NCBI GenBank assembly: GCA_016713245.1
Contig: JADJPM010000001.1
Location: 1,488,001 to 1,552,000, forward strand
Direction: 5' to 3'
DNA: 64,000 nt
DNA from: Verrucomicrobiaceae bacterium
GTDB lineage: Bacteria; Verrucomicrobiota; Verrucomicrobiia; Verrucomicrobiales; Verrucomicrobiaceae
Shown here: piece after piece, positions 22,668-32,100 of the stretch
How the letters are laid out: the number at the start of each line of letters is the position of its first letter
Numbering within the stretch: position 1 is the first letter of the stretch
Notes under the pieces: model-generated
Told to the model about the DNA's origin: nothing
Database searches by the model: none
What the model saw: only the letters and a program-made list of their open reading frames with translations
Translations under genes and position numbers: made by a program

Positions 22668-25517
22668 ATGCGCCGACTCCTGCCCTTCCTCGCTCTTCCC
22701 GTCTTCGCTGCCGATCTGCCGCCCGACCAAGGCAACACGATTCCAGACAGCGCCAAGCGCCCCGTCGTCGTCACGGGCAAATCCACGCTCGCTTTGCCAA
22801 AGCACGACCTGCAGGACGGCTACACGCTGGAGGTCGCTGCCGCGTCGCCGCTCGTCACGCATCCGATCATGGGCTGCCTCGATGACCAGGGCCGCCTCTT
22901 CGTCGGCGATGCCACCGGCGTGAATTGGAACAAGAAGCAGCTCGAGGAGAATCCGCCGAACCGCGTCCTCATGCTCGAAGACACCGACCAGGATGGCGCT
23001 TTCGACAAGAGCACCATCTTCGCCGACAAGATGACCTTTCCTCAAGGCGCGTGCTGGCTCGATGGCAGCCTCTACGTCGGCTCGCCGCCGTCGATCTGGA
23101 AGCTCACGGACATCGACCACGACGGTGTGGCCGACCAGCGCGAGGAGATCGTCAGCGGCTTCGACTACACCGGCAATGCCGCTGACATCCACGGCCCGTT
23201 TTTGCATCCCAACGGACGCCTCTACTGGTGCCACGGCCGCAAAGGCCACGACGTGAAGCAGAAAGACGGCACGCCCGTCGATGCCTCGCTCGCCTGCGGC
23301 ATCTGGAGCTGCAAACCGGACGGCAGCGACGTCGCCTGGCACTCGCTCGGCTGCGGTGACAACCCCGTCGAAGTCGATTTCACCCGCAGCGGCGACATCA
23401 TCGGCGTGCAAAACCTCTACTACACCCAGCCCCGCGGCGACACAATCATCCACTGGCTCTACGGCGGCGTTTACGAGCGCAGCGACCAGCTCAAGGCCAT
23501 CTCCCATCTCCCGCGCACACTCGAAACCATGCCGGTCATGTACAACTTCGGCCACGTCGCCGTCAGCGGCTGCGGCTTCTGGAAGAGCTATCCAACCAAG
23601 AACGAAGAACCAAGAACTGAGAACTTCATGGTGACTCACTTCAACACCCAGCGCCTTGTGCGCATGGAACTCACCCCCAGCGGCAGCACCTACAAGGCCG
23701 TCGAAAACGAATTCCTCAAACTCCACAACCCCGACATCCATCTCACCGATGTCATGGAAGACGCCGATGGTTCCCTCCTCCTCATCGACACCGGCGGCTG
23801 GTTCCGCATCGGCTGCCCGAGCTCCCTCATGGCGAAATCAGATCTCCTCGGTGCCGTGTATCGCATCCGGCCGAAGAAGCCGGCGACCAGCGAGGTGATT
23901 GCCAGCATCGCTGAATCCAGTCTGCCATCAGCAATCCAAAACCTCGCCTCCCCCGATGCACATGCCCGCCGCCGTGCTCTCGAATGGGTGAGCGCCAACC
24001 TCAAGCCCGACGATGCCGCCTCCGAGTCGGTCAAGTCAGCCATCATGCCTCTATTCAAGCTCGAGCTCGATCCATCGGCCGAGCACAGCCTCATCGCCGC
24101 CGCGCGCCGGTTGAGCCTCGTGGACGAGCATGACCTCGATTCCTATTCCGGACCCGCTCTTCGACGGGCGTTGCTGAGCATCGTGCCGCATGATCCGGGC
24201 GCGGTGAATGTCACCGCCACCGTGGCCGCCAAGCACCTCGACTCCGAGGATGCATCGCTCGCCCGCACCGCGTTGCACCTCGCCACGGACCATCCCGAGG
24301 CGGATGAATGGTTTTCCAAGGATCTGACCTTCTGGCTGCGAGACGAAAAAGTCTCCGCACACCGCCTTCAGGCTCTCATCGGCTTCTGCGGACACCTTCT
24401 TGAAAAGCCCGGTGCCCAAAAACTCGTCACCGCGATGCTCGGTCATGCCGCTGTGGATGTGCGTGATGCGGCGCTGAATATCCTCGCCTCTCAAAAAGGT
24501 GGCATCGTGGACAATGACTGGCTGCCACTCATCGACAAAGCGCTCACGGCGGCCCCCACGCCGCTGGTGCTCGACGCCATCAAGAAACTCAAAGCGCCCA
24601 TCTTTGATGCCGCCCTCCAAGCCATCGCCAGCGACACCAAGCGTCCGCTTTCCATCCGCTTGAAGGCGCTCGATTCGGCCAAGTCGGTGAAACTCACCGG
24701 CGAGACCTTCGACATGGTCAAAAACGTCCTCGCGGATGCCGCGTCATCCTCCGCAGCCAAGATTCAGGCCGCCGGCATGCTCGCCACCGCACCCATCGCG
24801 AAGGAGCAGATGCCACAAATCGCCCCGCTGCTGGCCAGCGTCGGCCCGGTGGAGCTCAAAACACTGCTGCCGCTGCTCAAGCGCCACAAAGACGTCGAGA
24901 TCGCGAAGTCGCTCGCCCGCGAGATTGCGAAGAATCCGGCCATCGCCAGTCAGCAGGAGAGTTTATACCGCACCGCGCTCGCCGATCTGCCGCCGGAGAT
25001 TTTTGAGACGATCATCCTGCCTGCCTACAACACCGCCGTGGCCGCCACCGAGGCCAAAAAGCGCCAACTCGGCCCCCTCGCCGACAAAGTGATCGGCAGC
25101 GGGAACGCCGCGAACGGCGAAAAACATTTCAAAGCCGGCAAAGGCACCTGCATCGCCTGCCACAAGATCGGCGACACCGGTCGCGCCATCGGTCCGGACC
25201 TCTCCCACATCGGTGCCATCCGCACCGAGCGTGATTTGCTCGAAAGCATCCTCTTCCCGTCGAACACCCTCGCCCGCGATTACGAGGCCCACATCATCGA
25301 AACCAGCGACGGCCAGCAAACCCTCGGCGTCATCAAATCCCACACGGCCGAAGGCCTCCTCGTCCTCGACATCGCCGGCCAGGAAAAAAACATCCCCCAT
25401 CAAACCATCACCGGCGATACCACCCTCACCACCAGCCTCATGCCCATGGGCCTCGATCAAACGATGCCTGAGGGCGAGCTCCTCGACCTCGTCGCCTGGC
25501 TGCGAAGCCTCAAATAG
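22668..25517 (+). CDS. PVC-type secreted propeller/HEAT/cytochrome protein (first copy)
   Basis: A 949-residue exported protein. Signal peptide MRRLLPFLALPVFA is followed by a beta-propeller of the membrane-bound dehydrogenase type (about 45-400, VLMLEDTDQDGAFDKSTIFA), then a long helical HEAT-like region (about 420-790). The C-terminal Pirellula/Verrucomicrobium haem-binding domain has CIACH near residue 828 and a distal Met (SLMPMG). Such proteins are thought to oxidise sugars or other substrates outside the cell and pass electrons on; the substrate is unknown. A low-complexity insert lies near residue 310. The stop codon is contiguous with a REP palindrome. Confidence 0.93.
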   Translation: MRRLLPFLALPVFAADLPPDQGNTIPDSAKRPVVVTGKSTLALPKHDLQDGYTLEVAAASPLVTHPIMGCLDDQGRLFVGDATGVNWNKKQLEENPPNRVLMLEDTDQDGAFDKSTIFADKMTFPQGACWLDGSLYVGSPPSIWKLTDIDHDGVADQREEIVSGFDYTGNAADIHGPFLHPNGRLYWCHGRKGHDVKQKDGTPVDASLACGIWSCKPDGSDVAWHSLGCGDNPVEVDFTRSGDIIGVQNLYYTQPRGDTIIHWLYGGVYERSDQLKAISHLPRTLETMPVMYNFGHVAVSGCGFWKSYPTKNEEPRTENFMVTHFNTQRLVRMELTPSGSTYKAVENEFLKLHNPDIHLTDVMEDADGSLLLIDTGGWFRIGCPSSLMAKSDLLGAVYRIRPKKPATSEVIASIAESSLPSAIQNLASPDAHARRRALEWVSANLKPDDAASESVKSAIMPLFKLELDPSAEHSLIAAARRLSLVDEHDLDSYSGPALRRALLSIVPHDPGAVNVTATVAAKHLDSEDASLARTALHLATDHPEADEWFSKDLTFWLRDEKVSAHRLQALIGFCGHLLEKPGAQKLVTAMLGHAAVDVRDAALNILASQKGGIVDNDWLPLIDKALTAAPTPLVLDAIKKLKAPIFDAALQAIASDTKRPLSIRLKALDSAKSVKLTGETFDMVKNVLADAASSSAAKIQAAGMLATAPIAKEQMPQIAPLLASVGPVELKTLLPLLKRHKDVEIAKSLAREIAKNPAIASQQESLYRTALADLPPEIFETIILPAYNTAVAATEAKKRQLGPLADKVIGSGNAANGEKHFKAGKGTCIACHKIGDTGRAIGPDLSHIGAIRTERDLLESILFPSNTLARDYEAHIIETSDGQQTLGVIKSHTAEGLLVLDIAGQEKNIPHQTITGDTTLTTSLMPMGLDQTMPEGELLDLVAWLRSLK
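23594..23625. repeat. AACCAAGAAC-type short repeat inside the propeller gene
   Basis: Two imperfect units of ACCAAGAACGAAGA/ACCAAGAACTGAGA add the peptide TKNEEPRTEN without breaking the frame. A related run lies in the second propeller gene at 32585-32619, in the opposite orientation and at a different place in the protein. Confidence 0.65.
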
Positions 25518-25708
25518 GAGGGCGGGATTGCATTCCCGCCCATTTTGCCTGGTCTATCGCTCCCGCTCGCACTCGAAGCCCACAAGCTCCGTTTCGCTTC
25601 CGCCGCCCATTCATCCTGGTCTATCGCATGCCTCCGCCTACCGAACCCAACAAGCTCCGCACCGCCTCCGCCCCTTTCCAAATGGGCGGGAATGCAATCC
25701 CGCCCTCC
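25515..25708. repeat. Paired REP palindromes upstream of the RAYT gene
   Basis: REP units at 25517-25545 and 25680-25708 are inverted copies of one another; each is a palindrome with core GGCGGGATTGCATTCCCGCC or its reverse. Between them two related spacers of about 70 bases each begin with CTGGTCTATCGC and share AAGCTCCG. This is the layout of a bacterial interspersed mosaic element. The left unit begins at the stop codon of the propeller-cytochrome gene. Confidence 0.88.
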
Positions 25709-25720
25709 GATGAGGAAGAA

Positions 25721-26197
25721 GTGCCTAGTGATCGAGTTGGGCGCTCCAGACCTGCTCACCTGCCTTTGATGAATGCACCGTGGGGCGGGAACGTGCTTTG
25801 GTTCACGGTATGCGTTGGTTCGCCTCGCGTTCGTTTGGATCGAGAGGATGTGCATCACCTCCTCGTGGGCATTTGGAGTGCTCCCAGCTCTCACTGGCTC
25901 GTCGGCGATTACGTTCTGATGCCAGATCACCTGCATTTCTTCGCCGCGCCGCGTTCACCGAATTCACTGCCTTTGAAGAACTGGATGAAATGGTGGCGGC
26001 AGGAAGTCTCCAAGCAATGGCCGAGGCCCGAGGAAGCACCCATCTGGCAGCGCAACTACTGGGATCGCCAGCTACGGCACGACGAGAGCTACACGGAAAA
26101 GTGGCACTACCTTCGAAACAACCCCGTTCGAGCCAAATACGTCGCCAGCGCCGACGACTGGCCCTTCCAAGGCCGCATTCACCCACTCACCTTGTAG
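25721..26197 (+). CDS. REP-associated tyrosine transposase (RAYT)
   Basis: About 158 residues, single-strand DNA nuclease of the Y1/IS200-like family. The HUH motif is HLHFF within VGDYVLMPDHLHFFAAP. The catalytic-tyrosine region is NYWDRQLRHDESYTEKWHYL followed by RNNPVRAKY, the RAYT signature. RAYTs are domesticated transposases that bind and process REP hairpins and spread them through the genome. It sits exactly between two REP pairs. Start: GTG 25721 follows GAGGAAGAA and lies just past the left REP; ATG 25769 is an alternative but would remove residues seen at the N-terminus of the family. The stop lies inside the next REP. Confidence 0.9.
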   Translation: MPSDRVGRSRPAHLPLMNAPWGGNVLWFTVCVGSPRVRLDREDVHHLLVGIWSAPSSHWLVGDYVLMPDHLHFFAAPRSPNSLPLKNWMKWWRQEVSKQWPRPEEAPIWQRNYWDRQLRHDESYTEKWHYLRNNPVRAKYVASADDWPFQGRIHPLTL

Positions 26198-26318
26198 GAG
26201 GGCAGGATTGCATTCCTGCCCAAGATTCTGTTCTATCACGCTCGATAACACACCACGCTCCCAAGCTCCGCACCACCTCCGCCCCTCTAAAGTGGGCGGG
26301 AATGCAATCCCGCCCTCC
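26195..26318. repeat. Paired REP palindromes downstream of the RAYT gene
   Basis: REP units at 26195-26223 (variant core GGCAGGATTGCATTCCTGCC) and 26290-26318 (GGCGGGAATGCAATCCCGCC) are inverted relative to each other. The spacer shares TTCTATC and AAGCTCCGCACC with the upstream pair. Base changes on one arm of the first unit are matched by changes on the other, which means the hairpin is being kept. Confidence 0.88.
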
Positions 26319-26327
26319 ATTCCTCCC

Positions 26328-27437
26328 ATGTTCCCCCTCTCCGACTTTCCCTCCCTCGCCGGCATCCACTACCTCAACACCGCCGCCGAAAGCATTCCCC
26401 CGACCTGCGTGAATGAGGCGGTGGCCGAGTACATGACGCACAAAGGCCTCGGCATGCGTGGACGCGAGTTCCACTTTCCCCGCGTCGAAGCCTGCCGCGA
26501 GATCACCGCCAAGCATCTCGGCCTTAGCACGGAAGAGGTGTCGTTCTGCTCGTGCAGCTCGGAGGCCTACAACCTCCTCGCATCCGCCTTGCAGTTGAAG
26601 AGCAGCGACGAGGTCATCGTGACCGATCTCGACTTCCCCGCCGGTGCCACGCCTTGGCTTACGGCCGCTGAAAAGCCCGTCACCAAGCTGTGGAAGCATC
26701 GCGGAGGCGCTTTGAGGCTCGACGACCTCGCGCCGCTGCTCAACGAACGCACCGCGCTCGTGCAGGTGAGCCTCGTCAGCTTCTACAACGGCCATCGCAT
26801 CGTCTTCGCGCCGCTGCGTGACCTCGTCCGCCGACTCGCGCCGAATGCCGTGCTCTCCGTCGATGTCACGCAGGCGCTCGGGCGTGTCGTGCTCGATTGC
26901 CAGGACGCCGATGTGATCATCTCCAGCACGCACAAATGGACCCTCGGCATCCACGGCGGCGGCATCGTCGGCGTGCCGAAAAAAGGCGCAGAGCGTCTCA
27001 CCACCAAGGCCGGCGGCTGGTATCACATCACCAACGCCTTCGACCCCGACCGCTTTGAAACCGCGCGGATCAAAACCGGCGCGGCCAGCTTCTCCGTCGG
27101 CATGCCCAGCTTTGCGGCGCTGTATGCGCTGAATGCCTCGCTGCGTTACCTCGATCAATTCGGCGTGCCCGCCATCGTCGCGCATGCCGATCCGCTCATC
27201 GCCAAACTGCACGGCGGTCTGCGCGAACTCGGCATCCAGACGCTCGCCCCCGAGCAATCCGCGAACCCGAGCGGCATCGTCGCCTTTACCCACGCCAACA
27301 CGCAGGCCATCCACGACGCCCTGCTGGCCCAAAACATCCACGTCATGCATCAGGTCGTCCGTATCCGCCTCGCCGTGCACGGCTACAACAGCGCCGAAGA
27401 CATCGACGCGGTGCTGGCGACGCTGAGAAAGCTTTGA
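26328..27437 (+). CDS. Class V aminotransferase (cysteine desulfurase-like)
   Basis: A 369-residue PLP enzyme. The PLP lysine lies in SSTHKWTLG (about residue 204), with the preceding Asp/Gln pair in LSVDVTQALG and the substrate-binding segment HYLNTAAESIPP at the N-terminus. Members range from cysteine desulfurases and isopenicillin-epimerase-like enzymes to kynureninases. The conserved loop cysteine of true NifS/IscS desulfurases is not evident, so an epimerase-like or aminotransferase role is more likely. The start at 26328 follows the REP palindrome by ten bases. It ends convergent with cdsA. Confidence 0.85.
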   Translation: MFPLSDFPSLAGIHYLNTAAESIPPTCVNEAVAEYMTHKGLGMRGREFHFPRVEACREITAKHLGLSTEEVSFCSCSSEAYNLLASALQLKSSDEVIVTDLDFPAGATPWLTAAEKPVTKLWKHRGGALRLDDLAPLLNERTALVQVSLVSFYNGHRIVFAPLRDLVRRLAPNAVLSVDVTQALGRVVLDCQDADVIISSTHKWTLGIHGGGIVGVPKKGAERLTTKAGGWYHITNAFDPDRFETARIKTGAASFSVGMPSFAALYALNASLRYLDQFGVPAIVAHADPLIAKLHGGLRELGIQTLAPEQSANPSGIVAFTHANTQAIHDALLAQNIHVMHQVVRIRLAVHGYNSAEDIDAVLATLRKL

Positions 27438-27467
27438 ATTCCGGAAACGCAGTCGCGGCCTTTCTCA

Positions 27468-28421
27468 TCACGCATCCATCACATACCGCGTGACGTGAAA
27501 AAACACCGGCGCGGCAAAGCTGAGTGAATCGAGGCGATCCATGAAGCCGCCGTGACCGGCGATGGCACCGCCCCAGTCCTTCACGCCACGGTCACGCTTG
27601 ATGGCCGACATCACCAAGCCACCAGCGAAGCCCATCAAAACAATCAACCCGGCCATCGCGGCGGCTTGCAGCGGTGAAAAGGGCGTGGCCCACCATAGTG
27701 CCGCCCCGATACCGACCGTCGTGGCACCGCCACCAAGAAAACCTTCCCAGGTTTTGCCCGGGCTCACGGTCGGCGCGATCTTGTGTTTGCCGCAGGTCTT
27801 GCCCCAGACGTATTGCATCACATCGCTCAGCTCCACGACGGTGACGAACCAGAAGAGCAGCTTGGCGTTCTGCCCCTCGAAGCCGGGGATTTTCAGTAGC
27901 ATCAAAATCGCCGGCGCATGGCTGATGCAATAGACACAGACCATCAGGCCCCACTGGGTCTTCGCGGCGCGTTCCAGAAAGCGCTCACAGTCACCCGCCA
28001 GCGCCGAGCGCACCGGCAGCACGAGAAAGGCATACACGGGGATAAAGATCACAAACATCCCATACCAACCCGTGCCGAGGAAGTAGTAGTGCAGCGGCGT
28101 GACGATGAAGAACACCCAGAACAGCGTGCGATGATCACCCACCTTCGTCGGCGTGAGCGTGATGAACTCCCGCAGGGCCATGAACGAGCAGAAGCCGAAC
28201 ATGAGCGTCGTCCCGAGCGGGCCAATGATCAGCGCCGTGGCAAACACCGCCACCATTAGCCACCACGCGTTCGTGCGGGCATTCAAATTGGCCACCGTGA
28301 CCTTGGCGGAGTCCGTCACGGCTTTCTTCGCGAGTACAAAGCCGATCAACGAGGCCACGATGAGAAGCCCCAGCGTGCCGCCGAGGAGATAGAGGAGTGC
28401 GGGGTCAGAGAGCGCTTTCAT
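27468..28421 (-). CDS. cdsA: Phosphatidate cytidylyltransferase
   Basis: A 317-residue polytopic membrane enzyme that turns phosphatidic acid and CTP into CDP-diacylglycerol, the branch point for phosphatidylglycerol and phosphatidylethanolamine. The family signature SAIKRDRGVKDWGGAIAGHG followed by GFMDRLDS is complete near the C-terminus, and TVSPGKTWEGFLGG lies before it. Around seven membrane helices are visible. It follows the PlsC-like gene by 14 bases on the same strand, so the enzymes of two consecutive steps are encoded together. The spacer holds a CATTCGTCATTC-type short repeat. Confidence 0.94.
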   Translation of the reverse strand: MKALSDPALLYLLGGTLGLLIVASLIGFVLAKKAVTDSAKVTVANLNARTNAWWLMVAVFATALIIGPLGTTLMFGFCSFMALREFITLTPTKVGDHRTLFWVFFIVTPLHYYFLGTGWYGMFVIFIPVYAFLVLPVRSALAGDCERFLERAAKTQWGLMVCVYCISHAPAILMLLKIPGFEGQNAKLLFWFVTVVELSDVMQYVWGKTCGKHKIAPTVSPGKTWEGFLGGGATTVGIGAALWWATPFSPLQAAAMAGLIVLMGFAGGLVMSAIKRDRGVKDWGGAIAGHGGFMDRLDSLSFAAPVFFHVTRYVMDA

Positions 28422-28435
28422 TCGTCATTCGGATT

Positions 28436-29044
28436 TCAGGCATTCGTCATTCTCAAAGCCATCACCGCTTCCCGTGCCCGCGTGAGAAACTCTGGCTTGG
28501 GCTCGCCTTCCGTCAGACGAAGTGGGGCACCGAAGGTGACGCTGCCGAGCATGGGCACGGGCAGGATTTCGCCCTTCGGCAGGATGCGGTTGAGGTTTTC
28601 CATCCACACCGGCACCAGCTCCACATCCGGTCGCTTTTTGGCGAGGTGATATAGCCCGCCTTTAAAGGGCTGCGGCTCCGGCGTCGTCTGGCGACCGCCT
28701 TCGGGGAAGATGATGAGCGAGTGACGATCGCCGAGGGCGTTCACCATGTCGTCGAGCGGATTGCAGTCCGGCGTGGGCTTCTTTCGCTCGATGAGCAGGG
28801 CGTTGAAGACATCACAAGCCAGCTTCATGCGCAGGCGACTGGCGCTCCAGTAGTCCTTCGCCGCCACCATCCGCGTCAGCATCCGCACCGGCGGCGGCAG
28901 CGAGGCCCACAGCACGGGTCCGTCGAGATTGCTCGTGTGGTTGGCGAAATACACGCGCTGCTTCAACTCCGGTCCGCAGCCATGCCAACGCGCCACCGAG
29001 CCCGAAAACAGGCGCAAGGCTCCAGCGACGAGGTGTTTGGTCAT
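28436..29044 (-). CDS. 1-acyl-glycerol-3-phosphate acyltransferase (PlsC-like)
   Basis: A 202-residue membrane-associated acyltransferase with the catalytic motif HTSNLD (NHTSNLDGP, HX4D, about residue 36) and the phosphate-binding motif FPEGGR (about residue 114). It adds the second acyl chain to lysophosphatidic acid, making the substrate of CdsA encoded just downstream. The length is at the short end for PlsC, and it lacks a clear N-terminal membrane helix. Related enzymes acylate other glycerolipids, so the exact substrate is inferred from the neighbour. Confidence 0.88.
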   Translation of the reverse strand: MTKHLVAGALRLFSGSVARWHGCGPELKQRVYFANHTSNLDGPVLWASLPPPVRMLTRMVAAKDYWSASRLRMKLACDVFNALLIERKKPTPDCNPLDDMVNALGDRHSLIIFPEGGRQTTPEPQPFKGGLYHLAKKRPDVELVPVWMENLNRILPKGEILPVPMLGSVTFGAPLRLTEGEPKPEFLTRAREAVMALRMTNA

Positions 29045-29096
29045 GCCATCAGCATGCGCGGCAAGGCGGAGTTGTCACGCGGCAGCAACAGTAGGC

Positions 29097-29166
29097 GTTG
29101 GAGTCTAGGCTTTAGCCGACGCGTTGACTGCACGACGTTCGGGTCGGCTGAAGCCTAGAATCCAAC
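29097..29166. repeat. Dispersed palindromic repeat, family 4
   Basis: 24-base arms at 29097-29120 and 29143-29166 are inverted copies with two mismatches, around a 22-base loop. The core is TCTAGGCTTTAGCCGAC. It occupies most of the gap between the PlsC-like gene and the second propeller-cytochrome gene, starting 53 bases upstream of the plsC ATG. Confidence 0.85.
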
Positions 29167-29189
29167 CACCGCTTCGAAGCGGCCTTCAC

Positions 29190-32100
29190 TCACTCCAGCG
29201 TGATGCCGTGCCAGTAGCCGAACTCCATGCTCCAGCCGTTGGCGTGGCCTTCGAGCCGGAGCGTGATCTCCTGGCCTTTCCAATGGGTCAAATCGACCTC
29301 CACCGTCTTCCAGCGCGGCTTGTCATGATCCACCGTCATCGTCTTGACCTCTTGACCGTTGACCAAGACCTTGACCAGCCAGTCACCGCGATCATCCGCC
29401 GCCACGTGGAAGGTCAGCTTTGTCTTCTCGACCTTCATGTTCCGCTCAAAGCTCGCCGGTGTCTTCTTATCCGGGAACGGATGCATGAGCAGCACGTTCG
29501 TTTTGCCATGGTACTCGGCCAGTTTGACCGGCGTGCGCTCGAAATCGGGCGCGTTGACCTTCCAGTCGGGATTCCACAGGCTGACACTTTCCCAGTCGAT
29601 GGCACGCCAATTGGTGCCTTTGGGCTTCGCGGCTGATTCAGGCACTTCGACGCCTTGGATGAGCAGTTTCTTCTTTTCGGCCGTGAGCGGGCCTTCCTCC
29701 GGTGGAGCGAGAATGTACCAAATGAGGTCGCGGAAGGCCGCATCCGGCAAACCACCGAATCCCATCGGCATGAGGCTCTGCTTCGTGTTCGTGAGCGAGG
29801 CGATTTGATCGCGTGGCACGACTTGCGTGGCTCCACCGGCTCCGAGCAGCTTCACATGGCCCGGTGTGTCTTCAACCACGCGACCCGCGAGCGTGCGGCC
29901 ATCTTTCGTGCTCACGGTGAAGTTCTCGTAGCCGTTGCCGATGATTTGATTCGGATCGATCACATTCGCCAAAAGCGCATCCAGATTGCTGCGCCCGCTG
30001 CCGATGAGGTCCGGCCCCACCTTCTGCCCGCCGCCGTGGAATTCGTGGCAGACCATGCACGTCGCCGTGAACATCAGTTTGCCGTTCGCCAGGTCCGGCT
30101 CGCCCGTGAGGCAGGCCTGCTTCTTCGTCGCGATGAGGGATTTCACATCTTCCGATGAGTCCTGCCACGCGCCGAGCACTTGGAAGGCGAGATCGCGGAT
30201 GCCTTTGTCCTTGTGCGTCGCCAGCGCACGCCGCACCGGCGCGGGGAAACCGCTCGCGCTGACTTTTTGCTCGGAGATCGCGATGAGCAGGGCCTTTGTC
30301 CACGCATCGCGGCTCGCGAGCGCTTCGATGGCGGCAGTGTGGTGCAGTCCTCTGGACTGCGGATCGGAACGCAGGCCGGGGGCCTGCACCACATTCAGGA
30401 GCGGCGCGATGAAATCATCGCCCCCAAGATCCGCCGCCGCCCGAATCGCCGCCACGCCAAGTGCTGTGGATGTGCTCGGAGCGAGCAACGGCTTGATGCC
30501 TTCCTTCACCGCGTCCGTCTTCACCTTTCGCAACGATTGCAGCACCGCGATGCGGTCCTTCTCCGGCTTCGAGGCATCGTGCAGCGCCGTGATCATCTCC
30601 TCCACCGCCGCTGCATCGCCCCACAGCACCGCGAGCGTCTGCGCATGCTTCCGCACGTCTGCATTCGATGATGAGCGCCACTTCGCGAGGCTGGCCGACA
30701 CATCCTTCACCGGCTTCATGACACCGCCTTCCTGACCTTTGACGAGGCCGTCGAGCGCATGGGCGAGGAGGATGTCGTGCTCGGCGATCTTGTCGCAGAA
30801 CTCGACGGCGAGGCCGAGGTTTTCGGCTTTGCGTGTGTCACACAAGCGGCGCATGGCTTTGTGGGAGAGGACGCGGGAGAGGGGTTGGGTGGTGGGGGCT
30901 AATTCGGCGAGCCATGGCGTCCAACGTGAAGGCTTGATGGCCAGTTTGGGCTCGAGAGCTGACCAAATCATGAACGGCAGTAAATTGTCGTCGGGAGCGG
31001 ATGAAGCTTTGATCAAGTTTCGGAGTTCGATTTGCATCTCCACCGCCATCTGAGGATTTCGGTCCACCGTGAGACAATCTGAAGAATACTCGCGGAGCAA
31101 GGTTGCCAGAGCGAGCCTTACACTGGGGCTGTCATCGCTTGCAAGCCGTTGTGAGGCGATCAATCCCACTTCGGCTGGGTCATTCGTGTTTGAGAGACCC
31201 ATTGAAGTCATGATGCTGCCGGAGGCCTGACGAATAGTCCATGTGCGAATGGCAGGATCAGAGGATCGACCTAGAGAATCAATGACCTGACGGGATAGTA
31301 GTGACCAATCCTTGAGTTTACGACCACTTTTCTCCACGTCTGCTCGCAAAACCATCAGTGTCCAAAGACCCTCGATACGCGCTGAGAGTGGCTTGGAGTC
31401 GTTAAGCACCCATTCATCCAAAGGTGCCTGCGCAGCAGCGTCTTTCTTTTCCACCAGCATCCTTCTCGCCATCCGGCGCATCCAGTTGTTGGGATGCTCC
31501 AGGGTCTTCACGAGGTCGGCGGTAGAGAGTTTTTTGAGGTCGAGGTTTGGCGGAGTGCGGACGCCCTCGTCCGCTTTGGGGTCGTTGGTTTTGGCGGACG
31601 AGGGCGTCCGCGCTCCTGTGTGAACGACGCGCCAGATTCTTCCGCGTTCGCGATCCACACCTTCGGGGTTGGCTTTGGCGTTTTGGTAGCAGGGATACTT
31701 GTCGCACCAGTCCATGATCCAGAGGAAGCCGTCGGGGCCGGTCTGGGTGCTGACGGGGCGGAACCAGCCGTCGTTGGCGCGGAGGAAGTCGCGACGCGGC
31801 TCGCATTTGAAGGTGGCGCCGACGGGCGTGAGGACTTCCTCGTGGATGGCGTTGTCGTGGATGTTGCCGATGAAGGCGTGGCCGTGGGTGTCGGCGGGAT
31901 AGCGACCGCCTTGATAAATCTGCACGCCAGCATACGCGGCGCGGAAGTGTTTATGTTTTACGATGCTGGGCAGTTGCTCGTAGGCATACGGATTCTCCGG
32001 CGCACCGCCCTGGCGCACGTAGATGCCGCCGGGAGCCATGTGGAAGAAGTGATCGATGACGCAGGCGCTGACGAAGAAGTTCCCCGCAGCGTCGTAGTCG

